From Histomonas meleagridis (Eukaryota > Parabasalia > Tritrichomonadida > Dientamoebidae), in contig WSYJ01000142.1 of NCBI GenBank assembly GCA_020186115.1, positions 620,001 through 684,000 on the forward strand: 64,000 nucleotides of DNA, in the 5' to 3' direction. Each line of letters begins with the position of its first letter. The stretch's first letter is position 1. Under the pieces are notes generated by a model. The model saw only the letters and a list, made by a program, of their open reading frames with translations, had not been told where the DNA came from and did no database searches. The position numbers and the translations under genes were made by a program. This document shows, piece after piece, positions 1-10,303 of this stretch.

Positions 1-942
1 AATTAACAAATTGGATGTTTCATATGGTTTAACTTCGAATTCGATTATATTCGAAATTTCATTAGATAATGAATCCAAGAATTCACTTTCATTAAGTTGA
101 ATAAATGGTTGTTTAACATTAACTAATAATTCTAATTCGCGTACAACTGATTTCTTACAAGCCGATAGCGATTGTTCAATTGAATTTGAAAGGTTTGTTT
201 CGGTTAAATCGGTTGATTCTTGGTTTGGTGAAATTTGTTGGAAATTCATTGGAGTTATATTGCTTGGAGCAAAATTGACTTTTGGCTCTGTATTTATTTG
301 AATTGTATTGTTAGGTGCAAAGTTGACTTTTGGTTCTGTATTTAATGGAGTATTACTTGCCCCAAAATTGACTTTAGAACCTGAATTTTCGGGAATTTGC
401 TCGGCTTCTTGTGTGATTTTTTCTGGTCGTTGTGGCGTTTTGATTTGATTGGGAAAATCAATCGGTGGAAGTTTGGAAAATAAATCAAATGATTGCTGTG
501 GAGGAGATTCATCTGCTATTTGATTTTGATAATGAGCATTTGGCGTTTCAAAATATGTTTGATCTGTTTCAACTGGAATTTGATTATTTTGATTATTTGG
601 AAAATTATTTTGCGAATTATCATTTGTTTTAAATGCTTTACTTGTTATTTCTTTTGAAAGAAGTCTCCCACCAAGTGGTCTTTTTAATAATGATTTAGGT
701 TGGGCTTGTGGTTCCCTATTCATTGGAATTTCTTCAAAACCATGCGACATTCTTGGAGGGTTTGTGTTTGGTATATGATCTGAATCCATATAATAATCAT
801 CAAATCTATTTCCATTTTGTGATATATTTAATAAATTTCTTCCTTGATTAGGAGTTCTGTTATTAAAAGGCTCTTCATCGTATTGATTAAATTCGTTGTT
901 GGAGTCGAAGGAAAATTGATTATCTGAATAATTTTGATACAT
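1..942 (-). CDS. Asn/Gln/Pro-rich protein with KVNFAP repeats, 3' part beyond the window
   Basis: An open frame runs from an ATG at 942 to the left edge with no stop, giving the first 314 residues. The N-terminal 230 or so residues are low in hydrophobics and rich in Asn, Gln, Ser and Pro, so probably disordered. About residues 195-240 hold three imperfect repeats of KVNFAPxN followed by about eight residues. The last 60 residues visible look helical and may start a folded domain. The start is supported by AAACGGCT (motif B) at 976-983 and nearby CGTTAAT/AACGTAT sequences. I do not recognise the family. FG-like nucleoporins and centrosomal or ciliary scaffolds have this kind of disordered head, but no diagnostic motif is visible. 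Confidence 0.75.
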   Translation of the reverse strand, partial: MYQNYSDNQFSFDSNNEFNQYDEEPFNNRTPNQGRNLLNISQNGNRFDDYYMDSDHIPNTNPPRMSHGFEEIPMNREPQAQPKSLLKRPLGGRLLSKEITSKAFKTNDNSQNNFPNNQNNQIPVETDQTYFETPNAHYQNQIADESPPQQSFDLFSKLPPIDFPNQIKTPQRPEKITQEAEQIPENSGSKVNFGASNTPLNTEPKVNFAPNNTIQINTEPKVNFAPSNITPMNFQQISPNQESTDLTETNLSNSIEQSLSACKKSVVRELELLVNVKQPFIQLNESEFLDSLSNEISNIIEFEVKPYETSNLLI

Positions 943-1546
943 TTTTATATTTTATGTACGTTAATTATAACGTATAAACGGCTGAAATGATGTGTTACAC
1001 ATTTTGCCATAAACTGCCATATTTGACTGAATAACCGTTCCTAGTATTCAATTTAATGCTTTAAATTATTATTAAGTAAAATATATGTAAATTTTGAGTT
1101 CTTTTGAAATTTCGAACTGAGAAAAAGGTAGGAAATCATCGTCATTTTGGTAGATGCAGCAGCGGAGAAAATTCATAAATCATCTTAAAAATTACGAAGA
1201 TATCATATTTCACATAAGTGGAGATAATATTCCAAGCATCAGTTCGATTAACAATTGATTTATATGACAATGAATATTTAATTTAATTTAAAATGACTAT
1301 TTGTAATTTTATTTATAAATATTATGTGCCAAAAATGAATAATATGAAATTAAATGTATTAAAATAATTATCATTTGCTTTCTTATTTGAATAAAATCAA
1401 ATGAAACGTAAAAAAGATTTATATTATGAATTTGAGTTATTATTTATTATCATATATTTTTTTTTTTTTTTTTGATAATCATAATACATTACCATATGTT
1501 TCGAAGTTATATTATATCATTTGAAATGTATTTGTTATGTTTTATA
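943..1546. other. Intergenic, AT-rich
   Basis: It contains the promoter-like sequences of the leftward gene (AACGTATAAACGGCTG near 970-985) and a T17 run near 1458. No convincing frame or structured RNA was seen. Confidence 0.6.
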
Positions 1547-2517
1547 CAGCATTTATAATTGCTTCAAAATAAGGTTTTACAGATATTGTTAAAATGCTTC
1601 TTGAACAAGAAGGAATTAAAATTAATCACAAAATAGTGAAATTTACAACTTTTAGAGTATTAATATATTTTTTGTTGTATTTAAATAATAAATGGAGTTA
1701 AATCTTATGATATGGTTCAGCGCACTTTATAAATAATGTAAATATAGTCATAAGGAAATTGTTAAATTACCTCATTAATGAGAAAATATCGATTTATATG
1801 TTGAAACTGTTAATATGAATGATTTTGAATGTGTTTTTAATTAATAATGTTTTTGTATAATTTTCAGAATTTTTTTTGATATTTTAATATACCATATCTT
1901 GTAGCTTGTTAATATGGTCATAATAAAGTAGTTAAATTATTATTTAATCTCAAAGGAATTAATGTTATTGCTCAGCATGTTAATATACATGATTTATAAT
2001 ATATGTTTTTACTAAATGATGTTTTTGTATAATTCTCGGAATTTTTAAATAATTTTCGAAACACCACCTCATATAGTCATAAGTGATGGATATATAAATA
2101 TAACAAAAATTTTTCTGAAAAGTAGATACACAAACTTAAATATTAAAGATAGTGTCATTTATTTATAGTTTATATAATGCAGATATGAATGCATATTCTC
2201 TTAATATTTATTAACCAAAATTGTTGTTAATAAAAAATATTTGGTTGAACAGCTTGAATGGTCGCATCTAATCATAATCAAATTGAAATTGTGAAGCTAT
2301 TGCTCCATCATAATAGAATTGAAGTTGACTGTAAATATATTTAATCACTTTTATTGATGTGATTTTTAATGTTTAAATGTTTGTCGTTCTAATACGAAAT
2401 GGGTATCGTTCAATTGAAACTGCTTCTGATATAGCTCAAGATGGAGATGATATGGAAATATTTTCTCTTTTAAACGAATACATCGAAAGTTCGAATGATC
2501 GAATTTACGAAATTTAA
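1547..2517 (+). pseudogene. Decayed ankyrin-repeat array (DUF3447/ankyrin family)
   Basis: Fragments of ankyrin repeats can be read in different frames: around 1572-1625 (GFTDIVKMLLEQEGIKIN), 1918-1975 (GHNKVVKLLFNLKGIN type), 2255-2330 (NQIEIVKLLLHHNRIEVD), and a terminal unit near 2400-2517 ending EIFSLLNEYIES and a TAA. Stops and frameshifts break the reading. Between units lie AT-rich spacers with a recurrent GTTTTTGTATAATTYTC block (about 1845-1870 and 2020-2045). They begin where a repeat ends (after INHK- or NVIAQ-like residues) and stop where the next TALHIA-like sequence should start. This is the same arrangement as at 42167-43342, so it looks like an old degenerate relative. The N-terminal part of the gene is not visible. 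Confidence 0.6.
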
Positions 2518-2750
2518 TTTTTCACTCAATTCCTGCAATAAAAAGATCACATTTCACTATCTATACAATTATTTTATTGTGCTTAAATTACATACAATGA
2601 TACATTAAAGTTTCCGAAAAAATTTTATTGTTCGAATTAAACATATATTGCAAGGTTGTTGACACATATTAAAAATTGAGTATTGTTCAAAAAATAATAA
2701 GTAGATCTGAATTACAAAAATATTTAACAATTTACTGCACACATTTGACA
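2518..2750. other. Short AT-rich intergenic spacer
   Basis: It lies between the ankyrin remnant and the leftward coiled-coil gene. Nothing recognisable was seen. Confidence 0.5.
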
Positions 2751-3152
2751 TCACTTTACCTCACAAATTATTTCAATGCAATTCAATTGAACCACAGAAA
2801 CATTTAATTTCTGTGCTGTTAAATTAGTGAGTTTATTAATTCTCATTCTTTCGTACTTAATATCATAAAGACTTGTTGATAAATTTTGCTTTTCTGTGAT
2901 AAAGTCTTGTTTTAATTTTCTGGTTTCGATATCAAATTGCTTTAATTTTAATTTGATTTTTTCATTTGCTTCCATAGCAGCGTCACGTGTGTCCCTGGCA
3001 TCTTGTGCAAGTTTATCTGTTTCGTCTTTTTGAATTAAAAATTCTTTCTCAACTTCCCTAAGCTTATTTTCGTGCGAGCGAATCTCGTTTTTAACAGCCT
3101 TTATTTCGCGTTTGAGTTGCTGTACTGTTTTTGTTTTTTCTTGTTTGCTCAT
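2751..3152 (-). CDS. Small coiled-coil protein
   Basis: A 133-residue protein starting MSKQEKTKTVQQLKRE. From about residue 5 to 105 it is highly charged (Lys/Glu/Gln) with heptad-like leucine and isoleucine spacing, so a long coiled coil. The C-terminus is less charged and ends CEVK. A longer frame begins at an ATG at 3200. I prefer the ATG at 3152 because AAAAGTGC (motif A, 3164-3171) and GTTAACG lie within those extra 16 codons, and elsewhere in the window these motifs are upstream of starts. No family is recognised; many trichomonad cytoskeletal proteins are of this kind. Confidence 0.6.
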   Translation of the reverse strand: MSKQEKTKTVQQLKREIKAVKNEIRSHENKLREVEKEFLIQKDETDKLAQDARDTRDAAMEANEKIKLKLKQFDIETRKLKQDFITEKQNLSTSLYDIKYERMRINKLTNLTAQKLNVSVVQLNCIEIICEVK

Positions 3153-3200
3153 GAAATAAGTATAAAAGTGCTCGTTAACGTACTCCAGATTTTGGATCAA

Positions 3201-3709
3201 ACTTTTGCATAAACTTAAGTTCGGGATAAAGGAAAATTTTCTGATGTAAAATATAAATTATTCAATAAATCATTTTGTCTTTGTGTGCAGTTATCGACAA
3301 ATCACAGTTTTGAAATTATATAAGTAGAACTGGTTTCGTGGGTAGAACAGGATGTGATACACGACGTATAATGTAAACCACATTTTTTTTTAAATCCCTA
3401 ATTTATTAATTGCCTTGACAACCCTTGATTATTTATTATAAATTTTCTTGAAAAAGCTTGTTAATGAAATATTTTCAATATTTTTATATCTTAAATCATA
3501 AATTTAAGATTATTCTTCAGCGTGCCGAAAACATTTTGTAAAATACTGAATTTGATTTTATCGTTTGGCACTTTTTATGACGGTAATTCAGTATAATATT
3601 TTGGCGTTTGACAGCGGCTTGAGTCGTTTTTGTATTCTGGTGTATTCAATTTTTTGTATTAATTATAGCGAATAGTCAGAATTTTGATCCATAAAAACTT
3701 CGATTTATT
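3201..3709. other. Intergenic, AT-rich
   Basis: No conserved frame, structured RNA or repeat was recognised. Confidence 0.5.
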
Positions 3710-4924
3710 TCATATTCCGAAAAATGACTGTTCATTGAAGTAGATATCGTCCAAATTCAACTGTACTTTTAATTCTCTCACTGGGTTTCTTAATAAATTT
3801 TCTTTGTCATTTTGGGCGTACTTCAGCTTATTTGAGAAAGCGTCGGCATATCTTTCGTACACATGCTGCTCTTCCTCCTTCATTGAGTTTTTTCCGCTTA
3901 TTTCCAAGTTCAAAATGTTTTGTAACATTTGGATCAACGAAGGAGCGCACTTAATACCATCTCTAAATTGGACATAATATCGTGAAGCTTGATCATTTGT
4001 CATTGGGTTATGATATATATTTATCATCAGAACGCTTTGATTATTCTTATAATACATTGAAAACGCATTCACTTGTTCAGAAGGCGCTAATATATAATCA
4101 TTATCCTTCAAGAAATATGTGTCGATTTTACTGTTTGGTGTAAACCAACAAACGAAATTCGCTTATGTTGGCTCTGTTTTGCCATTAAAAGAAGTAATTT
4201 CTTTAAGTGTTTGTAAAGGATTAGTTAAACATCCATAGCGTACAACAAATTCGATGAATGCGTCGACTGGACATTCGTCAGCATTATTAAATAATGTTAG
4301 AAGGTTGTATTCAAGTTGTGACCTTGCATTGTCTGATAGTGTTTTATCTGAATCGAAAAGATATTCAATTGAGTCAGAAGTATAATGGAGTTATTCATGT
4401 GATTTAAAGAATCTAGATTTGATTTGGAAACTATTCTTACCTGATTGGAAAAAGTTCTTGTCAAGTTCTTTTGGTAATGAAAATGGAAATGTGATTTTAT
4501 AATTAGGTGTGGGACATAATGAAAATGGTAAAATATTACATCGTTCAGCTGATATATTTTTGTCAAATTCAACAGACAAATGAACACGGAATTTCCAATG
4601 TGTAATATCAGGAAGTTATGGAAATTGTGATCGTATTTCATTCGTTGAATTAGGAGTTATTGAAAATCCATGCTCTCGAAAATTGGTGTTCACTGAATTG
4701 ACCTTTAAATTCATAAACTTTGCAAGAATTCGCGAATTAGTTGCAAAATGTTTCCCATCTGACATCCAGGATCCTCCTGTTTGTGTTATGAATTCTGGAT
4801 TTTTGTGAAGAAGAATTGCAAGTATTTTTTTTACAAATTTTATTTTGTTTGCAGCATCTCCAGTTACAAATGACTGAAGTTCTTCGAATGTTGTAGGCAA
4901 CTTCATTTCAATGAAGATGAACAA
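3710..4924 (-). pseudogene. IBP39-like initiator-binding protein, three in-frame stops
   Basis: One frame stays alignable over about 400 codons but contains three internal TAA codons (at about 4616, 4391 and 4163). The first segment carries TFEELQSFV and then VNSVNTNFREHGFS, which I recognise as similar to the winged-helix initiator-binding domain (IBD) of T. vaginalis IBP39, the protein that binds the Inr element of trichomonad promoters. The middle segment (WKFRVHLSVEFDKNIS) and the last (SMYYKNNQSVLMINIYHNP) would be the linker and C-domain. There are no frameshifts. A motif B-like ACGTACGGTTTT lies at 4961-4972. The start may be at 4924 or the ATG at 4906 (MKLPTTFEE). It is probably a recent pseudogene; readthrough or a spliced product is less likely. 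Confidence 0.6.
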
Positions 4925-5812
4925 ACAATCGCAAGATCAAAAGGAGGCAAACTTTCTGTAACGTACGGTTTTATTGATTCAATTTTAATCGTCATACACA
5001 TTCAAAAAGTCAGGATTATGATTTTCGCCAAAAAAAAAATGAGAAATTCCCCTTTAAAAAGGAACTTGCTCAACATCACACTAATCACCGGGGAACCAAC
5101 GTCAAGCCTTTCCTATAAAAGTTAACTTAAAAATTATATAAAGTATAATGAATTAATCAAGCCATCCATCATCAAAATAAACATGTTTCAATTCCACAAT
5201 TGGACTTAGTAAAGGTTACACCAAAAAAAAAAAAAAAAAAAACATAAAAATTATTATTTTTTCCCCAAACTATCAAAATCTATATAATTTATATTATATA
5301 AACATGGTATCTGGGGAAACAAATATTGTTTTATTTCTATGCTATTTTTCAGCTCGAATTATTCAATATATAACATAAAGATTCAAAGATAAAATTACAT
5401 ATTTTCTTTGAAAGAAATTCAAGTTAAATGTAGACCAAAAATGCATTAAATTTTGAATATACATATGTATGTTGAAAAAAAACTATAAAATTGATTTTGG
5501 AATGGAAAAAAGAAAGAATCATTACATCCTATCAGACCTAACTATAGTTATAATAAAATTTTCTTTTATAAGCTCTTTTGTACCATTTTAAATTGACTGA
5601 TTAATTAAACACCGAAAGTTTTCCATGGATTGGATACTTTTTAAAAATATCAAAGTGATTTTTTCTTAGAAACTTTCATATGAAATTTGATGCAATCATT
5701 CCCTCAGTCTAGTAGTTTGATTTTTTTTTTTGATTTTGGCGCCTTAGTCATAAAAGTGACATACATGAACAATTCAATTAATTACGATAGATGTAAGTAA
5801 AAGTGCTATATT
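4925..5812. other. Intergenic with divergent promoters at both ends
   Basis: The left end has ACGTACGGTTTT (4961-4972) serving the leftward pseudogene. The right end has AAAAGTGAC (5752-5760), TTACGATAG (5782-5790) and AAAAGTGC (5799-5806) serving the gene at 5813. The middle is AT-rich with an A20 run near 5224 and nothing else recognisable. Confidence 0.55.
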
Positions 5813-6919
5813 ATGGAATCTCTTTTTGCAGTTCACCAAGAAGAAGAAAATCATGCAATGAACACAATCATTGATCAACAAATCATTGAAGTTTCATCAT
5901 GCCTTCGCGATATCCAAGATGAAGAAAGAAATTTAGGGAAGCAATTAATGGAAATTGAAACACAATTAGAGGAAGTCAAAGCTGAAAATGACAGGCTAGA
6001 TTCTGAATGTCAGGAACCAAACGAAGAAGTAGACATTAATACAAGTTTCTTTGAACAACTTAGGCAAATTGAATCTCTTCAAGAACATTTTCAAGCGCAA
6101 ATTAAAGGGCTCAAGGTTGTTAACCAACGAGTTAAAAACGAAATTAATTCAAAATCTTCCAAATTACGGCGTGCAATTTTAGAAAGAAATGAAAATTTAA
6201 AACAAATGACCTCTATTACGAATGACAAGGAAAGTCGAGCAGGGGATCTATCAGCAAAAAGAGCTGAACTCTTTCGTCTTGATGAACAACTCGATACTAT
6301 TACTCAAGAATGTGAATCCATCAAAAAATCAATTAAAGAACAAACAGAAAGCTTTAAGATCATTTCTCCAGACTCAAATCAGCTCCTTCTTAATCAAAAG
6401 CGAGATCTAGAAAAACAATTACAATCCAAAAATGAAAAAATAAAACAATTATTAATGGAAGAAAAGGCACTCAAAGTACGCTTTGCAACACAACAGAAGA
6501 GCACCGAAAAGGAGTCTGCTGCCTTTCGGTCTCCTAACTATTGGATAAATGACAGATTGAATCTTCTCACAAAAATCAAGAAAACCAAAGAAGAAATCAA
6601 CCAAATGAAAGTAAGACAGAGGTCAGTAGTGAAAGGATCACAGAAAGATGGATGGAACGAAGAAGATGCAAAATATGCAATTCAATGTGAAATTCAATCT
6701 CTTAACTATGAAAAGTTCCAATTCCTTGAAAACACTTTAGCAGTTGAAATTGGGTATAGAAAACAGATGGAGGAAGAGTTGAATGAAATCGAAGATGCAT
6801 TAACAAAAGTACAAGAATTCAAGAGCGAAACAGAAAAATACAGAGAAGGCAGTACAGGAGAAGAGGAAGAGATTGAATTGCTGAAGAAAGAACTTGAGGA
6901 ATTGAGAAGACGAATTTAA
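5813..6919 (+). CDS. Coiled-coil protein
   Basis: A 368-residue protein made almost wholly of coiled coil, with Glu, Lys and Gln making up much of residues 15-360, interrupted near residues 236-245 (AAFRSPNYWINDRL). There is no signal peptide, membrane segment or enzymatic motif. The ATG at 5813 follows motif A copies at 5752-5760 and 5799-5806 and TTACGATAG at 5782-5790. It may be a cytoskeletal or flagellar-apparatus component, but the sequence does not say which. Confidence 0.8.
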   Translation: MESLFAVHQEEENHAMNTIIDQQIIEVSSCLRDIQDEERNLGKQLMEIETQLEEVKAENDRLDSECQEPNEEVDINTSFFEQLRQIESLQEHFQAQIKGLKVVNQRVKNEINSKSSKLRRAILERNENLKQMTSITNDKESRAGDLSAKRAELFRLDEQLDTITQECESIKKSIKEQTESFKIISPDSNQLLLNQKRDLEKQLQSKNEKIKQLLMEEKALKVRFATQQKSTEKESAAFRSPNYWINDRLNLLTKIKKTKEEINQMKVRQRSVVKGSQKDGWNEEDAKYAIQCEIQSLNYEKFQFLENTLAVEIGYRKQMEEELNEIEDALTKVQEFKSETEKYREGSTGEEEEIELLKKELEELRRRI

Positions 6920-7182
6920 ATATATTAATTTATAAATGTAGACTTTTGATAACATGTAATTTTTACATTATTTACGAAACATGAAAATTGTGTTATAAGG
7001 ATACTTTTATAAAGATTGAAATTCAATTTTCATAATAATATGTATAATTTAATAACCAATTAACCACTATTTAGGGACTTTGTAATGGAAATGTGCATAG
7101 TTATTCCAGTTCCATTTGCACTATTGATGGAGAACAAAAATCTAAAACAGAAATTGGTGACCGTTAATTCTACGACAAAAGA

Positions 7183-8145
7183 ATGTGCTTTCCCAAATAT
7201 ATTTGTATCAATGATGATAAAAAATCATTTACATGTCTTTTGCCAACAGAGTATCATGTTTTTACAATTTCTCCATTAGAACATGTTCTAAATATCGAAT
7301 TGAAATCAATTACTGCTGGATCTTGTGCTACATGTGATGGATATCATTATATTGCACTAACAGGACTTCCTGCAGATCCTACCTTTAATCAAAAAAGTGT
7401 TGTTGTTTATGAACATTTAACAGATCAAAGAAAAGAACTATTTAAAAAATCATTTGATAAGTACATCCTAGAGTTACGTATCACCCCCAAATATTTAGCT
7501 TGTTCTTTTTATGACCATATTGAAATCTGGGATTATACTTCATCAACTCTTTACCAACAAATTCCCACTGCTATCAATGTTCATGCTCCTATTTCCGTAT
7601 CTTATGATTATTCTACGCTTGCCTGTACAGGTAATCAATCAAATGATATCAATATTTTTTCTTTTTCTACACGTTATAGCATCCAATTTCCCGCCGCTGA
7701 TGGACCCATTTCATCCATTGTTTTTTCTTCTGATCGTGAAGAACCCTTATATTTTGCCACCGTTACATCATCAGGATGCATCATTAAAGTCTATGAAGCA
7801 GAAACAAGTTTCAATGTTATCAACTTCAAGCGCGGTGCTAGTAAATCTATTATTTATTCCCTAGACTTTTCTCCAGATAATAAATATTTAGCAGCAGTAT
7901 CGCAAAATGCAACAATTCATTTCTTCGACATGAGCTCTAAAAGCAAGAAAGCGCCGACAATTAGGGCATTCAATAGAATAAAAATTGGAAAAAGTTCAAT
8001 TTCATATATTTCGTGGTACGCATGTAATCAAATCGCTGTGTTGAAAATGAACGGAAAGTTATTAAAGATTACAATCGATCCAACAAATTGTAATGAGGTT
8101 GGAAGAGAATCAGTGTCTTTGAACCTTGGTGTACATAATGTTTGA
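7183..8145 (+). CDS. PROPPIN, Atg18/WIPI-type phosphoinositide-binding WD protein
   Basis: A 320-residue beta-propeller protein. Residues 215-218 are FKRG, the position of the L/FRRG phosphoinositide-binding signature, followed by SIIYSLDFSPDNKYLAA and NATIHFFDM, the usual blade 5-6 sequence of the Atg18/WIPI family. The N-terminal blade (ICINDDKKSFTCLLPTEYHVF) also fits. Family members bind PI3P and PI(3,5)P2 on autophagosome or endosome membranes. An in-frame TAA lies about seven codons upstream, and ACCGTTAA (motif B, 7160-7167) sits 15 nt before this ATG, so the start is well supported. The length is at the short end for the family. Which paralogue type (Atg18, Atg21 or Hsv2) cannot be told. 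Confidence 0.85.
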   Translation: MCFPKYICINDDKKSFTCLLPTEYHVFTISPLEHVLNIELKSITAGSCATCDGYHYIALTGLPADPTFNQKSVVVYEHLTDQRKELFKKSFDKYILELRITPKYLACSFYDHIEIWDYTSSTLYQQIPTAINVHAPISVSYDYSTLACTGNQSNDINIFSFSTRYSIQFPAADGPISSIVFSSDREEPLYFATVTSSGCIIKVYEAETSFNVINFKRGASKSIIYSLDFSPDNKYLAAVSQNATIHFFDMSSKSKKAPTIRAFNRIKIGKSSISYISWYACNQIAVLKMNGKLLKITIDPTNCNEVGRESVSLNLGVHNV

Positions 8146-8779
8146 AAAAATATTTATATATCTAAATTTGATGTTTTTTTTAACCCCATTTAATATTTTA
8201 ATTTTGTGTTGCAGTGAGATATGTATAAAAATGAATAATATTTTATTTAAGAAATTTTTATTTAAAACTTAGGTAGAATTTTAGTAATTTAAATATAAAA
8301 TTGTAAAAGGGTTTCACTTGGAATGATGGACTATATATATATATATATATATATTCTAAGTAATAAAATTCTGATTTATCATCTGAAATCATATGAAATA
8401 ATTATTTCAAATATATGCTATTTTTTTTTTTCATTTGCAAAATGTCAAATATTGTTATGATTGTAAAATATACCATAAACGAAAAGAATTCAGAAAAAAA
8501 ATAAAAGTTTGATATATATTTTTATTCTCTTCTTTTGTTACCATAAATTGTTCCATATAATTATATGATTTATAAATCGAAACAACTTTTATTCAATTAG
8601 CCAAATCTAAAACATAAATTATTTTTTTATTACTTCTGTAAATATTTACAATATTGTTCAATAAAGATATTTAAATTTAAATCGTGTTTTCATAAGTAAC
8701 TGATTTTCATTATTATTCCAATTTTATATAAATTTTTATTATAAAATTTTATTTATTATGAAATAATTAAATTAGCGCC
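8146..8779. other. Convergent intergenic with a TA microsatellite
   Basis: 3' ends of two convergent genes meet here. A (TA)n run lies at about 8331-8354. Otherwise AT-rich without recognisable features. Confidence 0.6.
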
Positions 8780-9730
8780 TTAAGGTATTGGACAATCCCA
8801 AGGAGGCCTTAGCCAGTCCATCAATTTCGATTCATATTTGCTATGTAACTCCTGTAGCTCGTTCGGCAAACAAGGCTTCCATGCGTAGTAGTGCTGTCCG
8901 TTTCCTTCTTTGCAATAATCAACATAAGTTTTCAACTTTTTTATGTCGAATTTCCTTTCGTCCAAATGCTTTAAGTTGATTTGCAATGGTAACAATGTCT
9001 CTGAAAATGGTTTATTTTCAATGATTTCAACAACGCCAATTAATGCACTGCTTTTAAGCTGCTTAATACTTTTTACTAAATCGTCTAACTCGCTATCTGT
9101 AATTTTTTTGGATTGACGTTGCGATTCTTTATATCGTGATGTTTCATACGAGGAACGACTCCCCTTTTCAAACTCTTTTTTCTTCTTCTGTAGCTCGCGT
9201 ATGGCAGAGGCAATCCTAGATTCAACTTCTAATGTAAGATCGCGATCTGTTTTCCCATCATCAAATGGCGAGATGTCTGGATTGGAATCAATTTTTTTGA
9301 GATATTCACATATGTGATAAGAAAGACGCAGTGCTTCTTTATGATTGGGGTCTGTTGAGTTGGAATGCTCAATTACATTATTAAGCATGGTTTTGATATC
9401 ATCAATAAATTGACTAAAAGAAGAATATGAATTACCAAGTAATTTCTTGCGGATTGTACCAAGATCAATAGGTTTTTGTGTGGGATCAGCATATCGATCA
9501 AGTCTGTCAAGATTAATATCAACTGCAAAAGATCGCATAAAGTAACAACCTTCAGTGTATATGATAATGCGATCAAATAGAGGCCGCATCCATTTTTGAG
9601 TAATGGGTGTATCAGCTATATTAGGGAAATCCTTTGGGAGTGTTTTGCCAGGAAGAACATGAGTTGTCGTAAAATTAATTTTGGTATTTAAATCTGCTGA
9701 TGAATATGGAGAAATAGTGAAAGTTAACAT
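8780..9730 (-). CDS. Bromodomain-NET protein (BET-like)
   Basis: A 316-residue protein. Residues about 43-148 read as a bromodomain: KPIDLGTIRKKL, then SFSQFIDDIKTMLNN and HSNSTDPNH, where Asn124 or a neighbour would be the acetyl-lysine-binding asparagine, then the last helix. A charged linker (160-210) leads to an NET domain at about 212-275 (ELDDLVKSIKQL to KFDIKKLKTYVDYC), the pair that defines BET proteins. Only one bromodomain is present, as in plant GTE proteins. A typical WPF shelf is not obvious. Expected role: reading acetylated histones in transcription. The start is the first ATG in the frame. Confidence 0.8.
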   Translation of the reverse strand: MLTFTISPYSSADLNTKINFTTTHVLPGKTLPKDFPNIADTPITQKWMRPLFDRIIIYTEGCYFMRSFAVDINLDRLDRYADPTQKPIDLGTIRKKLLGNSYSSFSQFIDDIKTMLNNVIEHSNSTDPNHKEALRLSYHICEYLKKIDSNPDISPFDDGKTDRDLTLEVESRIASAIRELQKKKKEFEKGSRSSYETSRYKESQRQSKKITDSELDDLVKSIKQLKSSALIGVVEIIENKPFSETLLPLQINLKHLDERKFDIKKLKTYVDYCKEGNGQHYYAWKPCLPNELQELHSKYESKLMDWLRPPWDCPIP

Positions 9731-10303
9731 TGGGAAATTTTGATTTTAAAGTCCAATTGACTGTCTATGTTCGATTTACAGGCGCTTACCAAAAGAACAT
9801 ATTTCACATCGAAGCACATCTTTATTATTTTAATTCCAGAAAAGAGTGATACTATTATTATTTTATTGGGTCAATAATATTTTATACACATAAAAATTTG
9901 ATCATCAAAAAAAACATATTTTAAAAATAAATATCTTGACTAAAATTCCAACCAAACAAAGCAAACCATCATTCTATTCTGAGCAAATATGAGTATCATA
10001 TCAAAAACCAAATTGATAAATTGATTAAAAAAGATCGTCATATTTTGGGTTTACAATCATGAAATAATTGCAGTTATGCTTAACAAAGCGATTTGTCGGC
10101 AAGTTTTTCACCAATACGTCAAGGTGATGTTCATAAAATATCGTATTTTGAGACGAGACAACAAAAACGGTTTCCAACCACAAGCGGTTTTTTTAGCACA
10201 AAAATTGTGAGTGAAATTATAACCAACTAACCATTTCAATACAACCGTTAACTGGTTGGTCAGGAGTTAAACAACCGCCAAAAATAGCGGATCTCACTTC
10301 TTA
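9731..10303. other. Divergent intergenic region
   Basis: It lies between the bromodomain gene (leftward) and the DUF1015 gene (rightward). AACCGTTA (motif B) is at 10243-10250, followed by GGTTGGTCAGG and a short CAACCGCC. No other feature was recognised. Confidence 0.55.

Noticed and set aside
3710-4924. Reassigned TAA codon
   Set aside because: Ordinary genes throughout the window end in TAA and have no internal TAA, so general reassignment is excluded.
7085-7279. 64-codon frame overlapping the Atg18 start
   Set aside because: It is out of frame with the PROPPIN gene and has no family resemblance; motif B lies inside it.
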